Shown: positions 1-6,633 of the stretch, piece after piece
How positions within the stretch are numbered: position 1 is the stretch's first letter
Layout: each line of letters starts with the position of its first letter
Position numbers and translations under genes: made by a program
From: a virus
Virus record (IMG/VR): IMGVR_UViG_3300035698_004223
Location: 1-26,926 of that record
Reading direction: 5' to 3' (one strand)
Length of the DNA stretch: 26,926 bases
Notes under the pieces: model-generated
Seen by the model: only the letters and a program-made list of their open reading frames with translations
Databases searched by the model: none
What the model was told of the DNA's origin: nothing

Positions 1-289
1 ACTGAATATGCCGGTTGTTCATTTCGTTGACGGTTTCGATCTGGTCAAGCTCCCGGCGTTCAGCTATGCGGCGGTTCATATCCAGCAGCTTATTCTGCCA
101 ATGAAACTTCGCGGAGTAATTCTGAAGCGTCTTAGCACCTACGCGCAACCCTGCGGCAAGGCATATTGCGTGCAGTTTCGCAAGAGAACGGTCTTCCCCT
201 AATGAATGATAAACAACAAACAGGGCTTCGGACTTTTCGCTTTGACGGATCTCCCTGCTGCGTTTGGACTTGTTGGGTGTGTTGGCCAT
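1..289 (-). CDS. Terminase small subunit-like protein (partial, 3' end outside window)
   Basis: The first 96 residues can be read from an ATG at 289. An upstream AGGGGGGAG serves as ribosome binding site. The N-terminus is basic (NKSKRSREIRQ). It is followed by a helix-turn-helix-type stretch containing YHSLGEDRSLAKLHAICLAA and then LRVGAKTLQNYSAKFHW. This pattern (GxxRSLxKL...TLxxWSxKFxW) is typical of small terminase or terminase-like DNA-binding proteins of tailed phages, which recognise the packaging site and recruit the large subunit. The gene runs off the window, so the oligomerisation and C-terminal parts are not visible. It follows a terminator candidate and a promoter/operator candidate, which fits the first gene of a packaging and head operon. 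Another HTH DNA-binding role cannot be excluded. Confidence 0.72.
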   Translation of the reverse strand, partial: MANTPNKSKRSREIRQSEKSEALFVVYHSLGEDRSLAKLHAICLAAGLRVGAKTLQNYSAKFHWQNKLLDMNRRIAERRELDQIETVNEMNNRHIQ

Positions 290-306
290 AGGTATCTCCC
301 CCCTGA

Positions 307-336
307 ATGCTATGCCCACCGGCTTTACAATGTCAA
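307..336 (-). promoter_or_regulatory. Candidate promoter/operator upstream of the terminase gene
   Basis: On the minus strand a perfect -35 box TTGACA (336 to 331) is followed 18 bases later by TAGCAT (312 to 307). Two bases after the -35 box lies GTAAAGCC (328 to 321), the inverse of the GGCTTTAC element found at the same distance in three other promoters of this window. The predicted start site would fall at or inside the ribosome binding site of the terminase gene. It may therefore act more as an operator than as a classical promoter. Confidence 0.42.
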
Positions 337-392
337 GACCTACCGTGATCGTGACAGTGATTGAACCGGTCGCTTGAACCTGATCCGTAAAC

Positions 393-463
393 AAAAAAAG
401 ACGGCGCGGACTACCACCGACGAAACGTGATTGAGCACCACGCCGTTAGCAATAATCCGCGCC
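393..463 (-). terminator. Candidate intrinsic terminator at the end of the early block
   Basis: On the minus strand ACGGCG (446 to 441) can pair with CGCCGT (406 to 401), and a run of seven T (399 to 393) follows one base later. A competing 8-bp pairing joins GGCGCGGA (463 to 456) with TCCGCGCC (410 to 403). A third short hairpin CCGCG-AGAGG-CGCGG lies just upstream and overlaps the first arm. The long loop is unusual for a simple terminator, but the T run and position after the last early gene support termination. Confidence 0.5.
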
Positions 464-491
464 TCTCGCGGTTCCCGTTGAAACAGGATAA

Positions 492-770
492 TCAAAGTTT
501 GGGCAGCTTTAGCTGAAGCGATACGGGTAGCATTAACCTGATCGTCCTGTAAACGTCCAGCCATTCCTTCAGTAGGATCTCCATCTCTGCCATAGTAACC
601 TGCGGGTGTTTCTCTCCCGGCATAACCCGCATAACCTTAGCGGTCGTGGTAGCGGCCTCGCCCAATTCCTTCAGGACGTTGACCAGTTGGTTGTACCTGC
701 GCCACGATCCTACACCCAAAAGGAACATAACGACCGTGATCACGATTGCAGCGATTTCCAGTGTATCCAT
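492..770 (-). CDS. Small one-pass membrane protein, holin-like (92 aa)
   Basis: The ATG at 770 directly follows the stop of the upstream gene (TAAATG) and has AAGGAG as ribosome binding site. Residues 6 to 23 (IAAIVITVVMFLLGVG) form one strong transmembrane segment. A basic SWRRY follows, then a mostly helical cytoplasmic-like tail that may form a coiled coil. The size and layout resemble single-span holins or spanin-like phage membrane proteins, and its position last in the early block would allow a lysis or superinfection role. No endolysin is visible next to it, so the lysis role is only an inference. Confidence 0.6.
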   Translation of the reverse strand: MDTLEIAAIVITVVMFLLGVGSWRRYNQLVNVLKELGEAATTTAKVMRVMPGEKHPQVTMAEMEILLKEWLDVYRTIRLMLPVSLQLKLPKL

Positions 771-980
771 TTATTTCTCCTTCCACTTCGGATAATATGC
801 GCCGGGCCATTCCATTTTAGCTGACGGCAAAACCTCGTTGAGATTGACCGGGCCGACAAAGCAAAGTTCAGTAGCGCAAGCGGCCTCGGCCAGTTTGGTG
901 TTGGTGAATACGCCTTGAAGTTCCCACTGATCAGGCGCATTAACGGCAGCTATCTTGCCGACTATCAATAGTTGCACCAT
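771..980 (-). CDS. Unknown small protein (69 aa)
   Basis: I do not recognise this protein. I chose the ATG at 980 because GGAGAGGG lies just upstream; an in-frame ATG at 1001 would add seven residues but has a poorer ribosome binding site. The gene overlaps the end of the HNH gene by 41 bases and is joined to the membrane protein gene by TAAATG. The sequence begins with a short hydrophobic stretch (VQLLIVGKIAAV) and continues with a mixed, probably globular part ending in PKWKEK. The close packing suggests co-translation with its neighbours. Confidence 0.55.
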   Translation of the reverse strand: MVQLLIVGKIAAVNAPDQWELQGVFTNTKLAEAACATELCFVGPVNLNEVLPSAKMEWPGAYYPKWKEK

Positions 981-1356
981 CAAATCCCTCTCCTTCATCA
1001 AGATATCGCTCCGGAATACCGGCTAATGTTAGAACGCATCGCCGTTCGATAACGTCCGGGATAGTAGCCCAGTAGAACCCCGCAACGTGCCACTTGAACC
1101 AGCCGGTATGTTCAAACATAAATCGCTGCGGCATAAATACTACGCCTTGAATATGCAGGTGGCACCGCTGACATAGCGCGGCGAGGTTCCAAAAAGCGCA
1201 GTTGCTTTTATCCCCGTCCAGATGGTGAACGGTCAGTGTATAGCCCGCCGCCGGTTCGTGCGGGTGTCCGCATCTTTCGCAACGCCAGCCCCAAAGAACC
1301 TTGACTGCGATGGCGATCGCGGGCCAGTTTTCCGGGTATTCACCAGTTCCTTTCAA
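940..1356 (-). CDS. HNH endonuclease (138 aa)
   Basis: HNH enzymes cut DNA with a beta-beta-alpha metal site; in phages they act in packaging, in homing or as nicking enzymes. The motif is visible: a first zinc pair C26-x2-C29, the catalytic core TVHHLDGDKSN (H44, H45, D47, D49, N52), N57, and a second Cys pair C62-x2-C65 followed by HLH. The C-terminal 70 residues carry aromatic residues and no recognised domain. The start is a TTG at 1356 with GGGGGG five bases upstream, overlapping the end of the preceding gene. Phage HNH proteins often lie next to terminase genes and help large terminase cleavage; here it sits about 0.65 kb upstream of the terminase-like gene, which fits that role. A selfish homing role is the alternative. 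Confidence 0.87.
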   Translation of the reverse strand: MKGTGEYPENWPAIAIAVKVLWGWRCERCGHPHEPAAGYTLTVHHLDGDKSNCAFWNLAALCQRCHLHIQGVVFMPQRFMFEHTGWFKWHVAGFYWATIPDVIERRCVLTLAGIPERYLDEGEGFDGATIDSRQDSCR

Positions 1357-1615
1357 TAAAACCCCCCTTCTTCAATACCTCGCCAAGCCGCCGTTCTGCC
1401 TCGATGTTCTGCCTCGCTGCACTATACACTTTCCCGATACTATCCCCAAGCGACAGAAACGCATTCGCGGCCTGTTCCATCGTTAAAAAGAATTCATCAT
1501 GAACGACTCTCACTTGCCGATTGAGGTTGGCCATCTGTACTGCCGGCGAATTGCGGTCGGGGTGGTACTGGAAAGGAACGTGCGCCGGGTGAAGGACGCG
1601 CGGCTTATTTATCAT
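1340..1615 (-). CDS. Unknown small protein (91 aa)
   Basis: The ATG at 1615 overlaps the end of the upstream gene by 11 bases, so translation is probably coupled. The N-terminal third is rich in Pro and His (HPAHVPFQYHPD). The remainder looks helical, with two amphipathic stretches (LTMEQAANAFLSLGDSIGKV and NIEAERRLGEVLKK) that may form a coiled coil or helical hairpin. No catalytic or metal motif is seen. I do not recognise the family. Confidence 0.6.
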   Translation of the reverse strand: MINKPRVLHPAHVPFQYHPDRNSPAVQMANLNRQVRVVHDEFFLTMEQAANAFLSLGDSIGKVYSAARQNIEAERRLGEVLKKGGFIERNW

Positions 1616-1802
1616 CAGTGGACCCTTGTGCCGTCTGACGCTCTATGACTTTCCCCCGGATATACTTCGGCAAGCGCATCAATTCCTTGACAGTCCAACC
1701 GGCATACTCCGAAAGCGTCCAGATCGTTTCACATTTGCGGCAGATAATATCATCAGGATATCCCTGCTTGGTTTCGTATTCGTGCTTGCAGCGTTTTGTC
1801 AA
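1605..1802 (-). CDS. Small zinc-ribbon protein (65 aa)
   Basis: The start is a TTG at 1802, directly after the stop of the previous gene, with AGGGGGAA upstream. Residues 4 to 24 contain C5, H7, C21 and C24 (RCKHE...IICRKC), a likely treble-clef or zinc-ribbon metal site. The remaining helical part contains VKELMRLPKYIRGKVIERQ. The function is unknown; proteins of this size are usually DNA, RNA or protein binding adaptors. It belongs to a run of Cys-rich small genes in this operon. Confidence 0.65.
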   Translation of the reverse strand: MTKRCKHEYETKQGYPDDIICRKCETIWTLSEYAGWTVKELMRLPKYIRGKVIERQTAQGSTDDK

Positions 1803-2069
1803 TTATTCCCCCTTACCAAATATCAGGTGGTCGCAGTTGGCTTCTGCGGAATTGACCTTAGCTATCTTGGCAAGGCAGCGCTTACAGGTGACATCGCGGC
1901 GCGTGAATATCCATTCGGTCTGATACCGAAAAGAATCCTTGACGATATCGACCCCGCAGATGGTGTGATTGACTGCGGCAATATCTACGGCGTGAACCTT
2001 TGGATCGCTGACCAACGGGTGCCCATCTGCAACCCGCTTATAATAGACTAACTCCAATTCCGTTTCCAT
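1803..2069 (-). CDS. Unknown small Cys-containing protein (88 aa)
   Basis: The ATG at 2069 has GGGAG upstream. The C-terminal half holds a CxxC pair (C62, C65 in TCKRC) and a later C79-D-H81, and an isolated C38 lies further up. Together these could bind one zinc ion. The N-terminal half (ELELVYYKRVADGHPLV) looks like beta strands. The gene abuts the next one without a gap (TAA then TTG). I do not recognise the family. Confidence 0.6.
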   Translation of the reverse strand: METELELVYYKRVADGHPLVSDPKVHAVDIAAVNHTICGVDIVKDSFRYQTEWIFTRRDVTCKRCLAKIAKVNSAEANCDHLIFGKGE

Positions 2070-2072
2070 TTT

Positions 2073-2588
2073 CTACTCCCACGACATTGCGTGATATCCT
2101 TCCGTGTCCTGATCGATCAGGTGGCCCGCGTCCGGGAACGCGGCGTTGGGTTCGAATAGCTTGATCACTGGCCGCGACAGCTGCACCTTCCCGCCTTCTA
2201 CCCCAAGATCGTGAACCCCAACGATCAGGTTGTAAGCGTGCGAGTGAATTTCCCCGTCAGCTTCTGTCCACGTACCCCACGTTTCAAACAATCCGTTCAT
2301 CCCCTTGTAGTCAAACGGGCAATCTGCGCGGGCTTTCTTGGCGTAATCGTCACAATCGCAGTAATCCACTATGTAAGAATCTCCCGGGATCACCAAGGTC
2401 GGTGCGATTGCTTCCCAGTTCTTGATAGTGGTCAATGCCACCATACGATCCGGCGCTGCCTTCCGGTTGTAGATCAGTCCGTGATCGCGCAGCAGCAGTT
2501 CCTCTATCGCCTGCCAAGAATAGAAGACGCGCGGGTAACTGGCGGGCTTAACCTCGCGGCCCAGATACTTTTCCATCGGTTTACACAT
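2073..2588 (-). CDS. Papain-like / agglutinin C-terminal-type cysteine protein (171 aa)
   Basis: The ATG at 2588 overlaps the stop of the upstream gene by 8 bases and has AAGGAG upstream. The core matches a pattern I know from phage proteins named lectin MOA-related or agglutinin C-terminal: a CDCDDYA block (catalytic candidate C79, with D80 and D81), a HSHAYN block (candidate H117) and LFEPN (E146, P147). In the fungal agglutinin this domain has a papain-like fold with cysteine protease activity. In phages its substrate is unknown; host protein cleavage, prohead-independent processing or peptidoglycan cleavage are all possible. The N-terminal 60 residues (VFYSWQAIEELLLRDHGL) look helical and might be a separate binding part. 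The family call is by motif only. Confidence 0.65.
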   Translation of the reverse strand: MCKPMEKYLGREVKPASYPRVFYSWQAIEELLLRDHGLIYNRKAAPDRMVALTTIKNWEAIAPTLVIPGDSYIVDYCDCDDYAKKARADCPFDYKGMNGLFETWGTWTEADGEIHSHAYNLIVGVHDLGVEGGKVQLSRPVIKLFEPNAAFPDAGHLIDQDTEGYHAMSWE

Positions 2589-2856
2589 TGGGCAATTTCT
2601 CCTTCCAGTAACGCATATCCTCTAAAAGCTTGACGTATTCGCGTTCCTTTTCCTCGGTCATTTTCCTACTCTGCGTTAGCATAGCGATTCGGTCAATAAG
2701 ACGTTGGCACAACGGCCTTACCGAGCAGGCAGAACAGTCTTTATCACCCGCGCATTCCTCTAAAATGGCGAAGATGTTCATCAGGCGGGGATCTTTCACC
2801 GGGCTGGTCGAAGTAATGTATTCATCATTACACGGTTGCAGGTGGATCGTTGGCAT
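2581..2856 (-). CDS. Small Cys4 protein (91 aa)
   Basis: The ATG at 2856 has GAGGGGG upstream. Four cysteines are closely spaced as C35-x5-C41-x2-C44-x5-C50 (ECAGDKDCSACSVRPLC), a symmetrical arrangement suited to a zinc or iron-sulfur site. A helical tail follows (MTEEKEREYVKLLEDMRYWK), probably a coiled coil. The function is unknown. The overlap with the next gene (8 bases) shows it belongs to the same translated unit. Confidence 0.62.
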   Translation of the reverse strand: MPTIHLQPCNDEYITSTSPVKDPRLMNIFAILEECAGDKDCSACSVRPLCQRLIDRIAMLTQSRKMTEEKEREYVKLLEDMRYWKEKLPNV

Positions 2857-3013
2857 CGTGGCCCCCTCGCTTGCAGTTTATTCTAAGGTTGAAACATAGC
2901 ACCTGAATATCGATTATGATCTGCTCCTTGATGAAGGTGCATACGCTGAAGCTGGCAGGGAAGCTCCACGACAGCCACGTTATGCAGCAGGATATGAAAG
3001 GTTCAGGACCCAT
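2828..3013 (-). CDS. Possible small hydrophobic protein (61 aa)
   Basis: An ATG at 3013 overlaps the stop of the upstream gene by 11 bases and has a good GGGGGTGA seven bases or so upstream. The N-terminal part is hydrophobic and aromatic (FISCCITWLSWSFPASFSVC) and could insert in a membrane. The rest includes FIKEQIIIDIQVLCFNLRI. The 3' end overlaps the next gene by 29 bases. Codon use has mostly C or G in third positions, as in neighbours. The composition is odd, and the region could instead be non-coding, so this call is tentative. Confidence 0.42.
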   Translation of the reverse strand: MGPEPFISCCITWLSWSFPASFSVCTFIKEQIIIDIQVLCFNLRINCKRGGHDANDPPATV

Positions 3014-3248
3014 CGTTCACCCCCATAATGATCTGCTTAATTCCCCGGCGTACCTTTTGCATCTTGGCCGGCGGTTCGCCTTTGCGCGGTGGCTTCTGTT
3101 CGCAATGACCGTTCCGGCTACTGACCTCGCCCCCTTCCTTCACGACCTTACAAGGTTCGTGGCCTTTCCGTAACGCCGACTTATCAGCCAGTGAACAGTG
3201 GGCGCAGTTACTTTCCTTGAACTCGCGGGATCGCGTTTTCGTAATCAC
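3003..3248 (-). CDS. Small basic Cys-rich protein (81 aa)
   Basis: The start is a GTG at 3248 with GGGGGTG upstream, inside the end of the ASCH gene (41-base overlap). Cysteines C15, C18, C33 and C49 (NCAHC, EPC, GHCE) may bind zinc. The remainder is Lys/Arg/Pro rich (EQKPPRKGEPPAKMQKVRRG), which suggests nucleic acid binding. I do not recognise the family. Confidence 0.55.
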   Translation of the reverse strand: MITKTRSREFKESNCAHCSLADKSALRKGHEPCKVVKEGGEVSSRNGHCEQKPPRKGEPPAKMQKVRRGIKQIIMGVNDGS

Positions 3249-3636
3249 TCAGTTTCACCCCCTCTACGATACTTACCAGATCGAAGTCCAGTATCCACAG
3301 GTCTATCGCTGCCTGCTTCCAAACTTCCCAGAACTGCCAACCTGTCAGGTGGTGTTTATTCAACCCCTTGATCAGGAAGCCGTGATCATCGCAATACTTG
3401 AAACCTTCAAGCTCGTAGTCTTCTTCCGTCAGGTCGCGGGTATTCTGCTTGTAGGCATCGGCAACCAGTAGGATCTCCGCGATCTTCTTGCCGTGGGCGT
3501 AAGGTAAATGATCCCACGCATCGACGGTCATACCCACCTTGAACTTGGCGGCGTACTGATCTACCCACTGCCGGCGGGTGCGCTTCTTTACGTTGGCCAG
3601 CACCGGCGCGGTTGTCCACCCGAAACTAATCAGCAT
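3208..3636 (-). CDS. ASCH domain protein (142 aa)
   Basis: ASCH domains are small beta-barrels related to PUA domains that bind RNA or modified nucleotides; related enzymes hydrolyse N4-acetylcytidine. The visible signature is VKKRTRRQW (residues 16 to 24), then FKVGMTVDAWDHLPY, KKIAEILLVADAYKQNTRDL and TEEDYELEGF, matching the usual order of the family in phages. The ATG at 3636 has AAGGGGG upstream and overlaps the previous stop by 11 bases. The C-terminal part (WQFWEVWKQAAIDLWILDFDLV) matches the family's second half. A role in RNA or nucleotide metabolism during infection is inferred; the precise substrate is unknown. Confidence 0.78.
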   Translation of the reverse strand: MLISFGWTTAPVLANVKKRTRRQWVDQYAAKFKVGMTVDAWDHLPYAHGKKIAEILLVADAYKQNTRDLTEEDYELEGFKYCDDHGFLIKGLNKHHLTGWQFWEVWKQAAIDLWILDFDLVSIVEGVKLSDYENAIPRVQGK

Positions 3637-3925
3637 CAGCAGCCCCCTTCGGATTGCACTGCGGGCACGGCATATCCGTTCCCATCGTTATGCCGGCGCG
3701 CCAAGCCCGGCGGCGTTCTGCCCGGATACTATCAGCGACCGCGATAAACCTGCGGCATTGACAGCGCTGGCAAACCTTCACGGTGCGCCGCACTTCAATC
3801 TTGGATAGAACCTGCCGGCTGGTAACTGGTTGCGACCTGAGTCGCTCCGCATATTGCTCTTTCGATAGCGGCCAGTACCCGCCACCGGCAGCGATCACGT
3901 AAACCTTTGAACTACCTTGATCCAT
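3626..3925 (-). CDS. Small zinc-ribbon protein (99 aa)
   Basis: The ATG at 3925 has GAGGGGG upstream and overlaps the RuvC-like gene by 14 bases. Two Cys pairs, C52-x2-C55 (CQRCQC) and C87-x2-C90 (CPQC), are separated by a basic helix (DSIRAERRRAWRAG). This gives a likely zinc finger with a nucleic acid-binding surface. The N-terminal 50 residues contain KEQYAERLRSQPVTSRQVLS. Its place between a resolvase and an ASCH protein suggests a nucleic acid-related role, but the exact function is not known. Confidence 0.62.
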   Translation of the reverse strand: MDQGSSKVYVIAAGGGYWPLSKEQYAERLRSQPVTSRQVLSKIEVRRTVKVCQRCQCRRFIAVADSIRAERRRAWRAGITMGTDMPCPQCNPKGAADAD

Positions 3926-4406
3926 AATTCCCCCTCGTCATTCTCTCGAGGCGCAGAACTCCGTGGTGATATGCCGCGATCGCAATGGCATCAGTGATAT
4001 GATCCGGCAACCCACCGGGCAGCGCGGGAAACCGCCAATGCACGATGTTTGCTACATATTCCTTGTCAGCCATCGCAAAGCCGGTAATCGCCGCCTTCCA
4101 CGTATTAGGGCTATATACTCCAAGCGGATACTTGGCAGCTTTTGCCCACTGTTTGACTGCCCGGACTACCACCTGAAGGTGCGCCGTGTTGCACTTCGGT
4201 GCCCGGAATGCGCGCTCGATAGCGATCTCGTTTATTCCTTCTGATTCGCAGATATCCATCACCTGCCGGACTACGAAGCCCGCCCGTTCGTGGTATGCCA
4301 CGGTTTCCGGGCGCCATACTCCATAATCCAGCAGGTTGTCGGAACTGGTCAATATCGCGAATCCTGCTACTGTTGAAGAAGGATCTATTGCCAGAACTTT
4401 TATCAT
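3912..4406 (-). CDS. RuvC-like Holliday junction resolvase (164 aa)
   Basis: Enzymes of this RNase H-fold family cut four-way DNA junctions; phages use them to resolve replication and recombination intermediates before packaging. The acidic residues are visible in order: D8 in VLAIDPSSTVAG, E64 in EIAIERAF, and D135 with D139 in PDHITDAIAIA. A TWKAAITG block (102 to 109) with a basic residue matches the DNA-binding part of RuvC relatives. Length fits the bacterial family. The ATG at 4406 overlaps the stop of the replication initiator gene as ATGA, so the two are translationally coupled. That is a common phage arrangement of replication with junction resolution. Confidence 0.87.
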   Translation of the reverse strand: MIKVLAIDPSSTVAGFAILTSSDNLLDYGVWRPETVAYHERAGFVVRQVMDICESEGINEIAIERAFRAPKCNTAHLQVVVRAVKQWAKAAKYPLGVYSPNTWKAAITGFAMADKEYVANIVHWRFPALPGGLPDHITDAIAIAAYHHGVLRLERMTRGNYGSR

Positions 4407-5179
4407 CTATTCACCATATGCCCGTACTTCCCTTTCAGGAAACGATCAGGATCGTTCTTGTGGGGCGGGCCTTCTTTCTTCGGTTTCGGTTTCCTGTATT
4501 CCCCGTTGGTCAATACGGACGCAATGTATTTCCAGCTTGGGTGATCCGCATTCTTGGCCGTCAGGCTGATTGCTGAAACGATCGCGTTAAACTCATACGA
4601 CTTCATAGCTTCCTGAAGTTGCTCTGCTATAAGTGGTGTCATTAACGTGCCGGTCGCTTCCTCGTATTGTTTCCTTAGTAGCTGAAACTCAACATCAGTT
4701 AAATTTTCTTCATCATCACTATCTGTCGTAGTCTCTGCGCTAATCTCTGAAGTAGTCTCTGGTAACATAGGTGCAATTTGCACTATTGCATTGGTGCAAT
4801 CTGCTACTATGCAAGGGGCGATTCCGCACTCTCCAAAGTGCGATTCCGCACTATGGGAAATACAGGCGTGGTTCACCCTGTACCAAGTAGTCCTGTCGGT
4901 AGGCATCTTGTTGAACCTTTCTACCACCAGCAGGTTAGCGTCACGCAGTTTCTTGAATATCCTCTTGATCGTATCCACCGACCAGAAAGGAAACTGCTCC
5001 TGCCATTCCGCATAAGTATTGTACGTCCAATAGAAACCGCCCCGGCAGTTCTTTTTGGTGCGCTCATTCAGGAGCGTCCAGTAGTGGACTTGCTGAAGCA
5101 CGATTGCCTCGTTCAAGCCCACCACCATCGCCAGCCTCGGACTGACCACTAACGGTTTATCGCCATACAATAACGTCAT
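4403..5179 (-). CDS. DnaD-like replication initiator / replisome organizer (258 aa)
   Basis: The protein probably recruits the replicative helicase to the phage origin. Residues about 20 to 105 match the N-terminal winged helix of phage replisome organizers: LNEAIVLQQVHYW, FYWTYNTYAEWQEQFPFWS, DTIKRIFKKLRDANLL and TTWYRVN. An acidic linker (DSDDEENLTDVE) leads to a DnaD-like domain around 165 to 230 (LLRKQYEEATGTLMTPLIAE, then NADHPSWKYIASVL). The Lys/Pro-rich tail (KPKPKKEGPPHKND) may contact DNA. The ATG at 5179 overlaps the previous stop (ATGA). No helicase or DnaC-type loader gene is visible in the window, so host helicase use is likely. Phage origins are often located within or near such genes; I see no clear iteron set in this one. 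Confidence 0.83.
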   Translation of the reverse strand: MTLLYGDKPLVVSPRLAMVVGLNEAIVLQQVHYWTLLNERTKKNCRGGFYWTYNTYAEWQEQFPFWSVDTIKRIFKKLRDANLLVVERFNKMPTDRTTWYRVNHACISHSAESHFGECGIAPCIVADCTNAIVQIAPMLPETTSEISAETTTDSDDEENLTDVEFQLLRKQYEEATGTLMTPLIAEQLQEAMKSYEFNAIVSAISLTAKNADHPSWKYIASVLTNGEYRKPKPKKEGPPHKNDPDRFLKGKYGHMVNR

Positions 5180-6261
5180 GCTACCGGCTTGGCTCGGCGG
5201 TTCACCTTGCTGGATATTTCACCGGTTCGCTTCAAGAGGTTGGTGATCCCCTGCCCACACTCCGGGCAATGTATGTACCAAGTGCCGGGTTTGTCCGGCA
5301 TAGCGGTCGGCACATCATAGCCACACTTCAGGCATAAAACCGTGAACTGTTCAGGTGGTGCAACCGTGGCTAGTTCTTCGCGCGGGATATCTACCGTCAC
5401 GGCCTCGCCTTCGCCGCCGTATGCTTCCGCTACTTCCTCGGCAGAAGTCACCGCATCGGCGATCTGAGCTTCCTCTACTTCACCTTCAAAAGCCCGCGCC
5501 GCTTCCGGGTTCATCTGCGCACGGATATCTGCAATCTCCTTGATCGCATCGCACATCATCATCTGGTAGAACAGCCTGAAGTATTCAGTGTCCGGGTAGT
5601 GAAAGACGAGGTATTCCGCGATCTGCTCCTTGGTCTTGAGAGTTGCCGGCACAAGTTCCGAGCCTTTCAAAGCCATCACGCAGCATTCAGTAATGCCGTT
5701 GCCAAAGTAGGTTTCACCCATCAGGCTCACCCAATAAGGACCATCTGAGTTAACGATATCAACCGTCTTCCAACCGCAGCAGTTCAGGAAAGGATCGTTT
5801 CTTACCGGCAGTTCGTCAGGATCACCATCGCCTGCAGGAGCTTCACTATCCCCCCCCATCGTTTCATCTTCCCCGCCGATCGTCTCACCTTCCTCTATCG
5901 GTTGAAGGACGGCACCGGGCGCGGCTTCCCCGAATATCTCCCCGGCTACCTCGACTTCTTCATCTTCCCCGGATATCTCGGTGTCACCTTCATCGGTGGT
6001 CAGGTCTTCAGTCTCGCCATAGCCGAGCTGCTTGACGAGGTTGGATCCTTCCATCAGGCAGAAGTCCAACGTGGCCTGCTGCGCCTTGAACCGGATATCA
6101 ACCGGCCCCTGCCGGAAGAAGTTCAATAGCCTGCCGATGTTGAAAGGCTGGACGTTCACTTCTAACGCGATCTTGCAGGTAAGCGCCCCTTCCTTCTTCA
6201 CGGCCTGAACCGCCACTTCGCTTACGTTCTGAATTGTGATCTCCCCTTTTTTGAAGTTCAA
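5176..6261 (-). CDS. Acidic protein with C-terminal zinc ribbon, unknown (361 aa)
   Basis: I chose the TTG at 6261 because GGGAG lies seven bases upstream; an in-frame TTG at 6267 is too close to it. The N-terminal 80 residues (ALTCKIALEVNVQPFNIGRL) look like a compact alpha/beta domain. A long, very acidic linker follows (EDLTTDEGDTEISGEDEEVE and onwards). A second folded part lies around 160 to 260, and the C-terminus carries a zinc ribbon of the LCLKCGYD...IHCPECG type. The gene lies between a ribbon-helix-helix regulator and the replication initiator and is coupled to the latter. A role in replication or transcription takeover is possible but not shown by the sequence. Confidence 0.72.
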   Translation of the reverse strand: MNFKKGEITIQNVSEVAVQAVKKEGALTCKIALEVNVQPFNIGRLLNFFRQGPVDIRFKAQQATLDFCLMEGSNLVKQLGYGETEDLTTDEGDTEISGEDEEVEVAGEIFGEAAPGAVLQPIEEGETIGGEDETMGGDSEAPAGDGDPDELPVRNDPFLNCCGWKTVDIVNSDGPYWVSLMGETYFGNGITECCVMALKGSELVPATLKTKEQIAEYLVFHYPDTEYFRLFYQMMMCDAIKEIADIRAQMNPEAARAFEGEVEEAQIADAVTSAEEVAEAYGGEGEAVTVDIPREELATVAPPEQFTVLCLKCGYDVPTAMPDKPGTWYIHCPECGQGITNLLKRTGEISSKVNRRAKPVA

Positions 6262-6273
6262 AGTCAATCTCCC

Positions 6274-6609
6274 TTATTTTATTCGCACTGCCCGACCGGC
6301 AATATATTCGGCCAGCAGCAGGTTGACGAAGGCGGGAACGCTTGCCAATCCTAGATCAGCAGCGCGCCCCTTCGCCCGGTCTATTGCCTCTACGGAGATC
6401 CGCCAGTTTACCGGCATCGTGGTAGACTTCCGCGCAGTTCGGTTGGTCCTTACGTCAAAGCAAACCAGCAGATAGTTGATAAACTGAGGAAGCGAAGTGA
6501 ACCCCCGCTGGTCTGCCGACTCCCGAGCTTTTACCAGTAGGTCTTCGCGGATACGCCAATTCACTTGAGACTTGCCGGTAGCAACGCCCCCGCGATTTCT
6601 ATCCTTCAT
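6274..6609 (-). CDS. Tandem ribbon-helix-helix DNA-binding protein (111 aa)
   Basis: The protein has two ribbon-helix-helix (RHH) units in one chain. The first spans residues 14 to 51, starting with QVNWRI and continuing GFTSLPQFINYLL. The second spans 65 to 103, starting PVNWRI and continuing GLASVPAFVNLLLAEYI. The spacing is 51 residues and about 14 positions are identical. RHH proteins normally bind DNA as dimers, with paired N-terminal strands in the major groove; a fused pair would act as a single-chain dimer. The ATG at 6609 has AAAAGGGGG upstream; a GTG at 6615 is less suitable. The gene has its own promoter (6634-6662) whose spacer holds GGCTTTAC, an element shared with other promoters here. 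It is therefore the best candidate for the phage's transcription regulator and for control of its own gene. That link is inferred. Confidence 0.82.
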   Translation of the reverse strand: MKDRNRGGVATGKSQVNWRIREDLLVKARESADQRGFTSLPQFINYLLVCFDVRTNRTARKSTTMPVNWRISVEAIDRAKGRAADLGLASVPAFVNLLLAEYIAGRAVRIK

Positions 6610-6633
6610 ATACACCCCCTTTTAATTTCCATC

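Noticed and set aside
340-564. Minus-strand frame of 74 codons after the membrane protein gene
   Set aside because: It overlaps the end of the membrane protein gene, has no properly spaced ribosome binding site and runs through the terminator candidate at 393-463.
1603-1620. CTGATGA sequence suggesting a hammerhead ribozyme core
   Set aside because: It is the overlap of a stop and a start codon; the second conserved box (GAAA) and the three stems are absent.
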